Made by a program: the position numbers and the translations under genes. From NCBI GenBank assembly GCA_020736575.1, contig JAGPYM010000021.1:186001-250000 (forward strand): 64,000 bases of DNA. Reading direction: 5' to 3'. Below, in pieces: positions 44,469 through 56,391 of this stretch. Below the pieces are notes generated by a model. That model worked only from the letters and a program-made list of their open reading frames with translations, was not told where the DNA came from and did not search any database. This DNA is from Thelonectria olida. Lineage: Eukaryota > Ascomycota > Sordariomycetes > Hypocreales > Nectriaceae. Each line of letters opens with the position of its first letter. The first letter of the stretch is position 1.

Positions 44469-45394
44469 CTCGGGTAGAGGGACATGTGTAGATTTGTGTT
44501 GGTTTGGCGGAAATTCCCGAGGTGAGAGCGATTGAAATCTCGAGTAGAAGGCGTTCGATTGTCAAGGGACGCTCACTTCAGCGTCGTTGAAACCGATTTT
44601 GCCAAAGGGAAGCCTGGACGGCTAAGCCCCAGGCTTTACCTTATTTATTGCGGCGCAGTCTTCTTGCATATCAAGTGCAACACCACCACTTGCTCAGCCA
44701 GCGATGGCGGTGCTCACCTGTAGCTTTCATTCCGTTCCAGCGACTTCATTGCGGTGTAAGACGATAATTTAAAGTAATTTAATCTCTAGGGGGCCGCAAT
44801 TCTAACTACATGTTGACGCTCTATTACATTCTTAAAGTGAATGTGCTGGCTGCGAGTCGGGTCGATGGTTGGCAATTATTGAAAAATCATCAGCATCTCC
44901 TCCGTCTCTCATCAATGGAATGGTGTTTCCTGTCTTTGATTAACTTGCTTCGTATGGCCCATGTCTAGCAAAGATCTAACTTAACTGTACGCGCACTGGT
45001 TCACCCTGACAGCCTCGCCATTATAATTTATGGCAGACCAGCTAGCTATGGACCCTTATTCTTTCGGCCCTCGGGGACTAGCCTCTAAAGGCGTCACTAC
45101 TACCCGCACCCTATTCACTCCCCCAAGATGCCTAAAGGCCAGCTGCTGCCACATCATTCGCCATGCAAGAGGCGCTCTCTGAGGCGTCCAACCAGGCCAT
45201 CCAGACGTGCATATCTCAACCGTCTGATGGAGATGATATTTTTCTGCTCCATTTTTGGCTAGCTGCATATCACTGCTGCCTAACACGACATGAAAGGCTG
45301 ACGAAGTCGCAGCTTCCACCATGCTCTTCATTCCTCTTGACTGTCATCCACGGCAAATACCCCTCGAACGCGAATTGCTCCCTTGCGCACCAAC
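44469..45394. promoter_or_regulatory. Divergent promoter region of the two STAND genes
   Basis: 926 bp between the two STAND starts, transcribed away from each other. No gene is supported. Shared control of the pair is possible (inference). Confidence 0.4.
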
Positions 45395-48300
45395 ATGATA
45401 GACCCACTGTCCGTCGCCGGAAGCGCAGTCGGCGTCATATCGCTCGGCATCACAGTTGCCCAGGGATTGTTCGACTACTACGCGGCATTTCAAGGCCAGA
45501 AATCCGATGTTGCCCACACGACCAAGAAGCTCTCTCGCCTTCTCGAGTTGCTTGAGAGTTTACGTCAACAACTCGAACGGCGCCAATCCCAAGCCGACGA
45601 CCGTGGAATACTCACGAGCATGGAGTCTTGCATGGAAGATTGCAAGGAGCTCATCCGAGACCTCGAGGTGGAGTTGGACAAGTTCAATCAAGCGCCTCAC
45701 CAAGGCACCATGGCAGGACTTCGCGCCGCTGGCCGCCGCATCGCGTATCCCTTTCGACAGAGCACACTACAGAAGCTGGATGAGGACGTCGATGACTTCA
45801 TCTCCTGTTTATCTCTGGCGATGCAATTACTCCAGCAGAGCGACATCTGCAGAGTGCAAGATGACATCGAGGACACCAAAGCCTTGCTCAACCTAGCAAG
45901 AGCTACCCAAGTCTCTTCGGGTATTAGAGCATGGCTCAAGGCTCCGGATGCCACGATCGGCTTCAATGAGGCTGTCAAGAAGAAGCATCCTGGCACGGGA
46001 CTATGGTTCGTCAAAGGTCCGGTCTTCACGGCATGGCTCGAGAAGCCTGGTTCTTTCCTCTGGCTCGTTGGCTTTGCAGGATGCGGCAAGTCTGTGTTGT
46101 GCTCTACAGCCATTCAGTTCGCTTTTCGACATCGCCGGGCGAACCCACGTATTGGCATAGCCTTCTTCTTCTTCACTTTCAATGACCAGAGCAAACAAGA
46201 TGCGTCTGCTATGCTCCGTGCCCTTGTATTACAGTTGTCAAGCCAACTTGACGACAGCCATACCTTCGTCTCGCGGCTGCACGACAGCTACCGCAACGCC
46301 TCACCGCCAGATCCAGCACTCATGGACTGCCTCCATCAGCTCGTACGGGCGTTTAAAGATGTGTACATTGTCCTGGATGCTTTGGATGAGAGCCCGAGGG
46401 ATAAGCACCGTGAGGCTATGCTGCAGTATTTGGCCGAGCTGCGCGCCTGGTCCGAGCCCGGCCTGCACCTCATTGTCTCGAGTCGAGATGAGGTCGACAT
46501 TCGCGATGAGCTAGGCGCGCTGCCCGAGGAGACAATCAAGATGAAAAATGATTCTGTTGATCGGGACATTGCATCCTTCATTTCTGAGCATCTTCACAAC
46601 AATCGACGGCTTCGGAAATGGGAGGAGCATCATGCTCGGATTGAGACCGCACTCACCATGCGAGCCCAGGGCGTGTAAGACCAAGCTACATTAAAGCTTC
46701 ACAGGCAACCACTGACCCAAGACAGGTTTCGCTGGGTAGAGTGTCAATTTAAAGCACTGACCAGCTGTCCACAGAGCGAAGACCTCCTCGAACAGCTGCT
46801 CGATTCCCTGCCTCAAACGCTAGACAAGACATACGAACGAATGCTCAACAATATCCCATCGACTTCCAGGGATTATGCCCGACAAATGCTGACGTTGCTC
46901 TGCTGTGCAAGGAGGCCCTTAACGGTAGCGGAGCTCGTCGATGGAATCGCAGTCCAACTTGGTGACACACCGAGGTTCAATCCGAAGCGTAAACTCAAGA
47001 ACATTGACGCAATTCAAGAAGTTTGCCCCGGGTTCACCGAATTGGATGTGGATCCCAATACTTCAAAAGCTACCGTACGCATCGCTCACTTTTCCGTTCG
47101 GGAGTACTTGGAATCCGAGCGGATACGGGATTCTAAGGATGCCGACTTCTTCAGCGTAAGACAGCAATGCGCTGATGCGCAGATGGCCTGTATTTGCCTG
47201 ACAGTCCTGCTTGAACCTGGACTGGTGACGTCCACGTCGACCGCGCTGCAGCAAGACAACTTTGCATTAACACGCTATGCTGCTCGGTATTGGCCGGACC
47301 ATTTCCGAGATGGTGTTGAAGATCCTCCGACCGACGTTCAAGTCCTCCAGCTTTTCAAATGCAAGGTGTTCGAAAATTGGGTTACCATATGGAATTTTGA
47401 TCACTATGCGGGTGAGGCACCTCGCGGGAAGATTCCAGCGCCGCTCTACTATGCTTCACTTCTTGGGCTCGATTCAATCGTGCCTAGACTTCTAGATGAC
47501 ACAGCTCTTGCTTCTTTATCTCCCACTGGAGATGGATGTTACGGAAGTAGGTTACGACGGGCATCGTTTGACATTCATCTGCTACTCGAGAAGGATGCGG
47601 ACGTCAATGCGGAAGGTGGAGAGTACGGAAGCGCCCTACAGGCGGCATCAGCAGGAGGACACGATAAGATTGTTCAGCTGCTGCTGGAGAAGGGTGCGGA
47701 CATCAATGCGGAAGGTGGAGAGTTCGGAGGCGCCCTACAGGCGGCATCGTATGGAGGACACGACAAGATTGTTCAGCTGTTGCTGGAGAAGGGTGCGGAC
47801 GTTAATGCGGAAGGTGGGCGTTTCGGAAGCGCTCTACGGGCGGCATCGTATAGAGGGCACGGCAAGATTATTCAGCTGCTGCTGGAGAAGGGTGCGAATG
47901 TTAATGCGAAACGTGGATGGTACGGAAGCGCTCTACAGGCGGCATCAGCAGAAGGACACGATAAGACTGTTCAGCTGCTGCTGGAGAAGGGTGCGGTTAT
48001 TAATGCGGAAGGTGGGCGTTTCGGAAGCGCTATACAGGCGGCATCATATGGAGGACACGATAAGATTGTTCAGCTGCTGCTGGAGAAGGGTGCGAACGTT
48101 ACCGCGGAAGGTGGGGAGTACGGAAGCGCCCTACAGGCGGCATCAGCAGAAGGACACGATAAGACTGTTCAGCTGCTGCTAGAGAAGGGTGCGGCTATTA
48201 ACGCGGAAGGTGGGCGTTTTAGAAGCGCTCTACAGGCGGCATCATATGGAGGACACGACAAGATTGTTCAGCTGCTGCTAGAGAAGGGTGCGAACGTCAC

Positions 48301-48940
48301 CGCGGAAGGTGGAGGCGCTCTACAGGCAGCATCGTTTGGAGGACACGACAAGACTGTTCAGCTGCTGCTGGAGAAGGGTGCGGACGTCACCGCGGAAGGT
48401 GGAGGCGCTCTACAGGCAGCATCATTTGGAGGACACGATAAGACTGTTCAGCTGCTGCTAGAGAAGGGTGCAGACGTCACCGCGGAAGGTGGGGAGTACG
48501 GAAGCGCCCTACAGGCGGCATCAGCAGAAGGACACGATAAGACTATTCAGCTGCTGCTAGAGAAGGGTGTGGTTATTAATGCGGAAGGTGGGCGTTTCGG
48601 AAGCGCTCTACGGGCGGCATCGTATAGAGGGCACGGCAAGATTGTTCAGCTGCTGCTAGAGAAGGGTGCGAACGTCACCGCGGAAGGTGGATTCTACGGA
48701 AGCGCTCTACAGGCAGCATCAGAAGGAGGGCACGATAAGATTGTCCAGCTGCTGCTGGAGAAGGGTGCGGACGTCACTGCGGAAGGTGGGGAGCTCGGAA
48801 GCGCTCTACAGGCGGCATTAGCAGGAGGATATGATAAAATTGTTCAGCTGCTGCTGGAGAAGGGTGCGGACGTCCCCGCGGAAGGTGGGGAGTACGACAT
48901 AGCATTACAGCAGCATCATCCAATGGACTCGTTGATGTAG
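45395..48940 (+). CDS. STAND protein: fungal N-terminal domain + NACHT + ankyrin repeats (truncated by frameshift)
   Basis: An NLR-like protein of 1164 residues as the frame reads. Exons 45395-46674 and 46726-48940. Residues 1-160: MIDPLSVAGSAVGVISLGIT, the N-terminal domain found on fungal STAND proteins (HeLo-like/'fungal N' type). NACHT: FLWLVGFAGCGKSVLCSTAI (Walker A), DVYIVLDALDESPRD (Walker B), HLIVSSRDEVD. A winged-helix part ends IAHFSVREYLESERI. From about residue 700 ankyrin repeats begin. About 13 units of 33 residues are nearly identical (SALQAASAGGHDKIVQLLLE type), and two of them lack 3 residues. The frame then breaks near 48908, where one G is missing in CAG(G)CAGCA. The remaining ankyrin repeats and a ZZ-type finger follow out of frame to 49583. 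Expected job: ligand sensing through the repeats and oligomerisation through NACHT, triggering a cell-death-type response. Confidence 0.83.
47530..48905 (+). repeat. Tandem near-identical 99-bp ankyrin units
   Basis: About 14 consecutive units of 99 bp (two of 90 bp, both lacking the same 9 bp) inside the STAND gene. The core LLLEKGA-x-x-x-AEGG and GHDK[IT]VQ is almost invariant. Change is concentrated at the two residues after GG (EY, EF, RF, WY, FY, EL), at AS[A/Y/F/E][G/E/R]GH, and at KGA[D/N/V/A][I/V][N/T]. Units of the 'EYG..AEGHDKT' type tend to alternate with units of the 'RFG..YGGHDKI' type, giving a 198-bp higher-order period. This pattern fits recent unequal exchange. Confidence 0.85.
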
Positions 48941-49583
48941 TCAAGCTGCTTCTCGACAAGGGGGCCGACATCACGATCCCGAGCAATAACTGGTGGACGC
49001 CGCTACATGCAGCGTCATATAAAGGACATATCGAATTCGTCAAGCTGCTGCTTAGAGCCCCCAACATTCAAGTCAGCATGGCGGACAATTATAACCGGAC
49101 AGCGCTATTCTTGGCTTCTAGAAGCGGGCATTATGATGTGGTGGAAGTTCTGATTGCCGTTAGCCGAATACCCCTAGAAAGCAAGGATTAGTATGGCTCA
49201 ACAGCATTGTTTGCTGCCGAGGAACGGTCACGCCAACGTGGTAGCTCACCGCTGGAGGCATGGCATTTGTGGGCCAAGATGGTTTCGGCCGAACTTTGGC
49301 ATGGTGGGCGCGGCGTACTGGCAACTCTGGGGTTCTCTAGCTCTTGCTACAACATGCCGAACGAACCGGCAGCTCGATTCACGAAGAATCCAGTCCTATT
49401 GACACTATTTCTATTCCGTTCAATGAATCTGCTTGGTGCGATGCCTGCACCCTGAGCATCTCGGACGGTTCCGGCTATTATTGCAAACTTTGTGATGGCG
49501 GGTCTTTCTGCTTATGCGCAGAGTGCTTTAGCATAGGTATCAGGTGCCGAAATGGCATGCACGAGCTGTTGGGCCCGGCCTAA
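48903..49583 (+). pseudogene. Decayed 3' part of the STAND gene: further ankyrin repeats and ZZ-type zinc finger
   Basis: After the frame break, the corrected frame reads AASSNGLVDVVKLLLDKGAD, WTPLHAASYKGHIEFVKLLL and NRTALFLASRSGHYDVVEVL, then meets TAG at 49189-49191 (K-D-stop-Y-G-S-T-A-L-F). Pieces in other frames continue the fold: RNGHANVVAH, then GFGRTLAWWARRTGNSGVL, a second TAG at 49338-49340, then LLLQHAERTG. The end, ESAWCDACTLSISDGSGYYC, KLCDGGSFCLCAECFSIG and RCRNGMHELLGPA, is a ZZ-type zinc finger as commonly found at the C-terminus of fungal ankyrin/NACHT proteins. Both TAGs sit where CAG would fit, that is C-to-T changes. There are at least four lesions, so the 3' end appears no longer translated as part of the protein. 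Confidence 0.7.
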
Positions 49584-52500
49584 CTTTTCGGAAATTGCTA
49601 ACGAAGTAGAGGCATGGAGATGAGATGAAGAAAGGGAGGGGCCTAAATAGGGACGACTATGCTTTGTGCTTTTGGCGTTAGAAGTTCATGGCTCAGAAGT
49701 ATGTAAATTGATTGCTGTGCATTTTGTGGCCACGCTAGGAGTTCATTAGAGTAGGAAACGAGGCGTGTCTGTATATATGGATGGCCGCAAGCAAATATAA
49801 AATTTGAATTGTCAGATACTGAACTGTATAAAAGAAGATGGAAACCGAAACTAGGTAATATTAGCTATGCTTACCCAGTAGCAACTTTATCGTGTTGCCC
49901 AATCTATCTCAATAGGAACATTAGAGGTTCTAGCTTAGCATGTCCTGTAGCCCAAATAGGGGACTCTATAGCCATTTCGACGCTCGATATTCCGGAGGTA
50001 GCTAAAGTATACCCTTTCCATCTTTCATAATCTAACTCCTGCTAAGTATTATTCTTTTTTACGTTATAGTAATTACTAATACTATAGATTACAAGATAAT
50101 TAACTGTATTATTTATGTCAGCTGCCTCCATCTTCAAGTATAGAATATCATGCTTGCGCGCCAGTTGGTTGCAAAACGCAGCATGCTTCACTATACGGTT
50201 ACCTAACGCGATAGGCCGATAGTAAATTGTAGGTTCCGTCGTCTCTCGCGGTATACGTCCCCGCATGTGAGAGATTCCTCCAGGACAAAGGTTCTGCAAG
50301 CGACATGCACCGCACGAAAACCGAGAGCATATCGAGCTCACAGCCAGGGTAACTGTAACAGTGGCAGTGGTTCTGGTCCAAGATCTGGGTCTGACCGAAG
50401 GGCAGCGATAGCCGTCGTTAGGACACGCGGTGGGCGTTATAACGTGCCCATCAGCTGGAAAGGATTGCCTTCCTCATCCATGCCGAGGTCGTACTGGAGC
50501 GTACCTGGATAGGTCCCCCGCGGGCTGGCTGATATCCACGTCACCGAGGCGGATGTCAAGCATCGATGGAACTGGATCTCGGTATCAATTTAGAACTGAT
50601 ACAACAATGGGCCCTGCGGATGTGGCGGCCGCCCTCTCCGCTGCCATTTGGAAACGCTTTGCCTGCTCCCGACCAAGCGCATCCTGAGCCTCGCATGCCA
50701 ACAATTAACATCACACATATGCAGATCGACGTATCGTAGAGTGCTTGAATCACCTCTTGATTTTCCAAGACTGTGGTACGGCTGGTAACTGGATTGGGCA
50801 TTGAAATCGTTCACTCATATTGCAAACAGTTAAATTAGTCTTTCTGTAGGTAGTTAGTTACTCATTTATAAAAGCAAGAACCATCCACCACATGTAGACT
50901 AACCACAGTCATTCTCACCCTCTAATCGAGGCCCCTAAATAAATAATATTAACACCTCTTATTTCTCAGTGGGTGGATAGCTAACGTACCTGTAATTAAT
51001 ACAACTTGCGAAAGCTTGTTAAAGACTATATCCTACTACTTTGAAGCTTCAAAATATCATCCAGATGGTGTTTCGCGGTATTAAGGTCTTTTATAATACT
51101 GAATAAAGTAGCGTGCTGGGTAGAAAGGCATTATAACCAGGAGTCTGGTGTTAAAGTACACGAAGCCACAGTGCCATCGAAAGTGAGTAATATCCTGACA
51201 AAGCATTCTGCTTTTGTCATTCCGAATATCAGAACTAAGGTACCTAAGAAGAACACATACGGGGTGACTTTGACGAAGAGTATTAACTAAGAGTTAAGCA
51301 CAATATACTGTATCTACATGGTCGAAGACGGGCGCCAGACGTTAGTATTATGTGAGCGCATATGTCTGGAAGTAATATTCGGACCGTCAAATGGAGCCTT
51401 TCTGGTGGGGGGAATCAACAACCCGGGTACCTTATGATATGTTAGTAGTATCGTGAACAAGACTCCCTAAGGTAAAATGACACGCCAAAAGTCTGACAAC
51501 ACCCCCCACCACATCGCGACCGCCATTTCCACCCTCCCATGTGTATAACGGCGACAAGGTTGCGACCACCCGTTTCTAGTTCTTGGGTAACGACTAAGGT
51601 CGCCTAAACACTCAATCCATGTGTCTTCAGGTGCTGGTATCATATCATATAACAGAACTATCATACCGTATGCCAAGTAGAGAAAGGTAAGCATATGCTC
51701 GAGTGATTCTGGTAGCCTATGTCTCTGGAGCTCTAAGAATCATTGCATTTTATGTCGCCACATCCGCGCTTGCATAGCATACTTTGAAGCTAACAGTCTT
51801 AAAGGAGGGCTATTAGAAGAATGCTAGCTGGCGAGGACGAATTCATAATGCTCATGCAGAAGTGTTCTGTAAAGAGCTATTAACTTGCTATTGTTTATTG
51901 TTGAGCTTACTGGGGTTAGTATTTGATGACTGGCATTATTAGCCTCGATACAGTTGGTTTTATCCATGACCAGGCAGGAATATATGCCTTTCACTTTGGC
52001 AACAGGTTCTCTTGTAATATGGCCTCAATCCAGACATCGAAAAGGCATTAGGCTTACCTAAGGCATCGCCGCTTTTGCTTAGCACAAATTCAGGAGTTTA
52101 GTCCCGGCTCAGTTTCGGCCTATTCCTGCTCACGTTTGCTCACTTTACTTCACCCTAGCCGAATCGTCAACTTCTAAGAGTGGCCCAAAGCAGGTCCTTA
52201 TAAAACAGAGAAGGGCATCAAACTGGGACATCTCAACTGTTCATACTTACTACCTAGACTCTCGCAGTGCATACCTTATCTGCTATTTATATAGTCCTCC
52301 ATGGAGCTGTCTGCCCCATACTTATTACTAATAGTAATATAGAGACGCTTGGATAAGACCTAGTTCTTAGAGTCTAAAACAAATAGTATGGATGGATCCT
52401 AGGAGTACTAATACACCACCTGGTCCGACCCGCTATATGCCCCTAATCTTTACAACACAGACAGGGAAGCAGAACCAACATATGTCCTGGCATGCTGTAA

Positions 52501-53638
52501 CTAGCCCGACAAGATTCGAGTTTAGCTATGAAGCTAAATATGGACCATCTCATCCAGTAAACTATACTACCCATCGTTTAACGCCCTAGTCACCCCAGTT
52601 ACACGTGTTCAAGTTAAAACAAATCAAGTTGTTCAGCCTCTTCTGGTTTTAATAACTTCGGCCCTGTTTAAAGTCGGCATCGATAATTGTCGAGAAGGTG
52701 TGTCGAGCAATCAACCATTCGCCATTCACTACAGCATAAGTAGGTCGACAGAATTGTCCTAGATTATAAAAATGAATGTTATGTCAGCACTCTTCTTAAT
52801 ACTGGAATGCATTTAGAACGACAGATGCAAGGACCCAAATGATAGACGTGGCCACGGACCCCGCCGGAACTTGATTCGGTATTGAGAATTATTTACTGTC
52901 TACGCCTTTTCATGGGAAGGCTACACTACTTAGGGCTTTCGCCTAAATACGCGTCGATTGGCAGGTAGACATCACAAAAGACAAGACTCACGACGTTCTC
53001 TTCGATGAGTATAGACCCAACGATAAACACACTTGTAAATAACAAGTATTATAGGTGGGAGCGCAACGATAACGGCTAGTAGGCAGCAATCGCCTCGATT
53101 GTTATGTGCATGGTGGCGGAGGGTTGGTGCAAGTTCTTGGTCTTTGTTCCGAGGAAATGAGCAGGCTGTGGCTGGTGGCTGGTGGGAGACGAGGACTTGT
53201 TAACACATTGGTAGATGGAGCAAGAATAACAATATGGATAAATAATGGGCAAGGAAAGACTGCCAAAAGACACCAAGCTTTTTGACTTACGTAGGTATGT
53301 TGCTCGGAAGACTAGGTAGGCAGAAACATTGATTAATGCTTTCATGACCATGAGGTGATAAGGATTTTATGCTGGCTTAGAGGCATGTAAATTTGACGGA
53401 CAAGATTACCTACCCCTGCACCGCCAGTCGAGAATCACAGCAGGCCAGTTAACTATTTTGTGCATGAAAGGGAAACGCGACCAATCTGTGGTGGACCCCA
53501 TCTAAATAGCTGGGCGGGGACTGAGAAAGAGGCTACTAAAAGAGACATTTCACTCAGTCAACGTTTACATGATGATGCTCAAATCTTGTACATGAATTCT
53601 CTCAGGAACATCCGCAACATAACCCTGGCTAATGGTGA
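49584..53638. other. Gene-poor stretch
   Basis: About 4 kb with many stops in all frames and AT-rich, TpA-rich parts (for example 49790-50160 and 50830-51080). The only open frames are short (under 85 codons) and without recognisable motifs. It looks like old, mutated sequence, possibly transposon relics altered by repeat-induced point mutation, but no transposase, terminal repeat or target duplication could be identified by eye. Confidence 0.45.
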
Positions 53639-54757
53639 TTATTTCCGCCCTTGTCTTCTCGAGTGTCTCTGCGCTCGCCGCTGGGCTTGGCTTCTGGCTT
53701 CGGCCTTGGCTTTCCTCCTCGTCTTCCGCTTCTTCTGCTTCTCAAAATCCTCCTCAAGTTCATCCATTCTCTCCAGGGTCTGGGAAATTCTCTCTGCCAT
53801 TGCGCTGTCGACGCCCAAGTCACCCAACTGACCTGCAAGCGTCCGCAATCTTTCCTTCCAGAAATTCCATCGTCCAAGACTATACGCTTCGACCCCCTCG
53901 AGGAGGGGTCCTAGCCGGAACGTCTTGTTATCATCCTTGTCCAGGGGTCCATCCCACCTCATGAGTCTGTGAATGGTTTTTCCATGGTGCAGAATCCATT
54001 CAGTGGCTGTCCATATTCGAAGCTCGATCATGGCTGCTCTGTATGGCGTTTCCTCCTTGCTGGGGAAGTCGTTTTCCAGGTCCGTTCGAAGCTGCCAGAT
54101 GGGAAGATCACCCCAATTGCAGGCTTTGTTTTTCCCGATCCGAGCAACGAAAGAGGTGTAGTTCTTCCATCTGTCAGCAACGTCAGGACGAAACTCGTCA
54201 TAGTAATTAAAGTCGTTCGGATCTTCAGCGGTTAGATTGAGTCTACTCGGAAGACAGTCAAGGACGACTTACCATAAGCGAACATCTCGTAAACAGCAAC
54301 GTCAAATTTAGGTAGCTCCCTCCATATGATGTACTCATTCTGTTATTGAGATGGTATTAACCCCCTATGCCGAAATTTGTATGGAAGAAGGAAAATGACA
54401 CACTGATTTGTTTTTGTCGCCCGTTTGAGTTTTGTCGAGGTGAGAGAATTCCTCGACAACTTCCAAGAGCGTTGTCTGCCAAGGATGGTCTGGAGGAATG
54501 GCACAAAAGCTCTTAACAAGTATCCACCAGATATCATCCCAGTCGGGATATGGAAGGTCGTCGAGGATGAGAAGTCGAAGGTTGTTGGTGATCTTTGAAG
54601 CTTTTTGAGAGGGATCCTCGTCACTCAATAATCCATCACTAATAATGCGCCAGGTCGACCTTGACATGTCAGTATCCGCCACCTGTTCAATGGTAGGAAT
54701 ACGAGCTTCGACGTCCAAGGCTGGATTGAGAGGAAAAAAGGCGAATTCAGCTGTCAT
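53639..54757 (-). CDS. DUF3632-like fungal protein
   Basis: A 334-residue protein: exons 54757-54404, 54339-54273, 54222-53639, all phases closing. The block DPSQKASKITNNLRLLILDD, then WWILVKSFCAIPPDHPWQTT, then LPKFDVAVYEMFAYG, then NYTSFVARIGKNKACNW and IELRIWTATEWILHH, is the layout of the fungal-only DUF3632 family as I remember it; function unknown. The last 45 residues are strongly basic (KQKKRKTRRKAKAEARSQAQ), a possible nuclear signal or nucleic-acid-binding tail after an acidic helix (ISQTLERMDELEEDFEKQ). It is the only intact-looking protein gene between 49.6 and 57.9 kb. Confidence 0.72.
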
Positions 54758-56278
54758 TGTGTGGAGGTTGATGTGAAGAAGTTGCCGAGTGTGTGGGTTG
54801 ACGGTTCTGGTAAAGACACAGTAGAGCGGCAGCTAAATAAAATCCCGGCGCTCTGCCTGCTTCAGACAGATACAGATTCATGTTATCATAAGGGAGGCAG
54901 CCTGTGCGGTACAATTGAACATGTTGGCCAACCGCGCGCGTAGTGGGTTCACTGAGGAGGGCGTTTGGGCCGGTCATTCCGCAAGAGCGGCTGTGCACGA
55001 GGTAGACCTATTTTCATTTCCATGTCGGCCGCGCTTCCCGGCCTCCAAATCTTAGCCTCGGCGTGTTGCCATGCCTTGTTCACATCAACTCCACTGTCCA
55101 TCTCCCCCCTTGCAACTAATATCTGGGCTTGATGCCACTTAGCCGCCTGATACGTTCCTCAAGGGAAAGTTTAGTCCTGTGTTAGTTCCAATGTCACAGT
55201 TCCCTCAGTCTCCAGGGATTACCATTAAGTCATTAGCTTAGGCTTGCTCGTCAAGTTTTAGGCATTACCGGCAGCTTGGTAGAAGCGCCGTTGGTGCTCT
55301 ACATTTCCGCCACCTCTTGCAATAGTTCCACCTCTTTCATGGTTAGTCAACGGATTTGCTGCTCTCATGACTACTGGTACCTCGCCGTCTGACTCGTTAC
55401 CGAACAGGTGGACCAGAGGCTCTCGAGTTTCACTAATGCACGTGTGGCGCGTCGAACGGTTCTACGCGCAGCCAAACCTGTCCTTCTCCAAGCTGAGCTT
55501 AGCTTCTCTTTGATCGATTGAGCGGGTCTCCGGAAGAAGCACGCGTTTATTCCAATTACGCGCTGAGTCTTCGTACCCTTTTTGCAGCATGGACAGTTGG
55601 AGAGAGCAATTATGCAGCCTGGTGGTTCATTATGGACGTATCCTTACTCTGCTGGGAACGACTGACACTTAGCCGCCCTTGGGACCAACATCTTCCAAGA
55701 CGGAACTTTGGCCGTTCAATGAGCTCCGCTTCATGTATGGAGTCTTCGGGATTTCGGCTGTTCTTTCTTTGAAATACTGTTGACATGGATTAGACGAGAA
55801 CAAGAGGAGTGGAGGGTCAGAAAGACGGCCTGGACAACGAGTGAAACTACACATAAAAAGTCCCCCCGATGTAAAAGCTCATCATTATGTCCTCGCAGTT
55901 ATTCAATCTCTCCCTTGTAAGCTGTTCATTTCTTTTGTTCGCAATCATAACAATGCCCTTCTTTCGTTCCGGTCGCTCTTCTCAATCTAGATCGTCTGGT
56001 GCTAGCACCAATGGTTCAAACAATTCTAGTCAGATAAATGCTAGCTATAACACCTTAACAAGTATATTTAATATAAAAGTTTCCTCTTTGCTTTTCTTAT
56101 TTATAACTAATATTAGCATTTAAATAAGTAATAACTTTTAAAATACACTTTTATAATATTTTCTATATAATAATTAAAATAAGCACTTTTTAAAACTATA
56201 AGTATAATAATTCAATTTTAAAAGTATAAAAGTCTGGAAATAAAAGTTAATATTTTAAAAATAAGAACTTAACAGGAC
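54758..56278. other. Intergenic with AT-rich tract
   Basis: No gene is supported. A short frame at 55950-56060 begins MPFFRSGRSSQSRSSGASTN and runs into a block of about 240 bp that is almost pure A/T (about 56040-56275). It may be the start of a decayed mobile-element gene, but no domain is left to show it. Confidence 0.4.
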
Positions 56279-56312
56279 CTAGTGCTTTCTAAAAGTTGTA
56301 GTCATATGTGAA
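56279..56312 (-). pseudogene. Truncated 5S rRNA fragment (5' end only)
   Basis: The minus strand reads ACATATGACTACAACTTTTA, then GAAAGCACTAGG, matching the first about 32 nt of the neighbouring 5S gene (ACATACGACCATAGCTCTTA..) with several differences, and then stops matching. It is in the same orientation as the 5S gene 80 bp away. Confidence 0.5.
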
Positions 56313-56376
56313 AGTTCTGTAGCTCAGCCTGGAATAAGAGTGAGGGCATTATGACGACGCCTAACCAGCCATCTTT

Positions 56377-56383
56377 AAAAAAA
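56377..56383 (-). terminator. Pol III T-run terminator of the 5S gene
   Basis: Seven T on the minus strand, 8 nt past the 5S 3' end. Confidence 0.5.
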
Positions 56384-56391
56384 GAAACAAG

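Noticed and set aside
47530..48905. Tandem 99-bp repeats considered as a satellite or CRISPR-like array
   Set aside because: The units are in-frame ankyrin codons continuous with the NACHT protein; there are no spacers.
49809..50687. Several short open frames, one with a CGAC-containing Cys pattern, considered as a Zn2Cys6 remnant
   Set aside because: Cysteine spacing does not fit the cluster and no downstream regulator domain is present.
52392..52589. 65-codon frame considered as a transposase fragment
   Set aside because: No catalytic motif, terminal repeats or homologous copy visible in the window.
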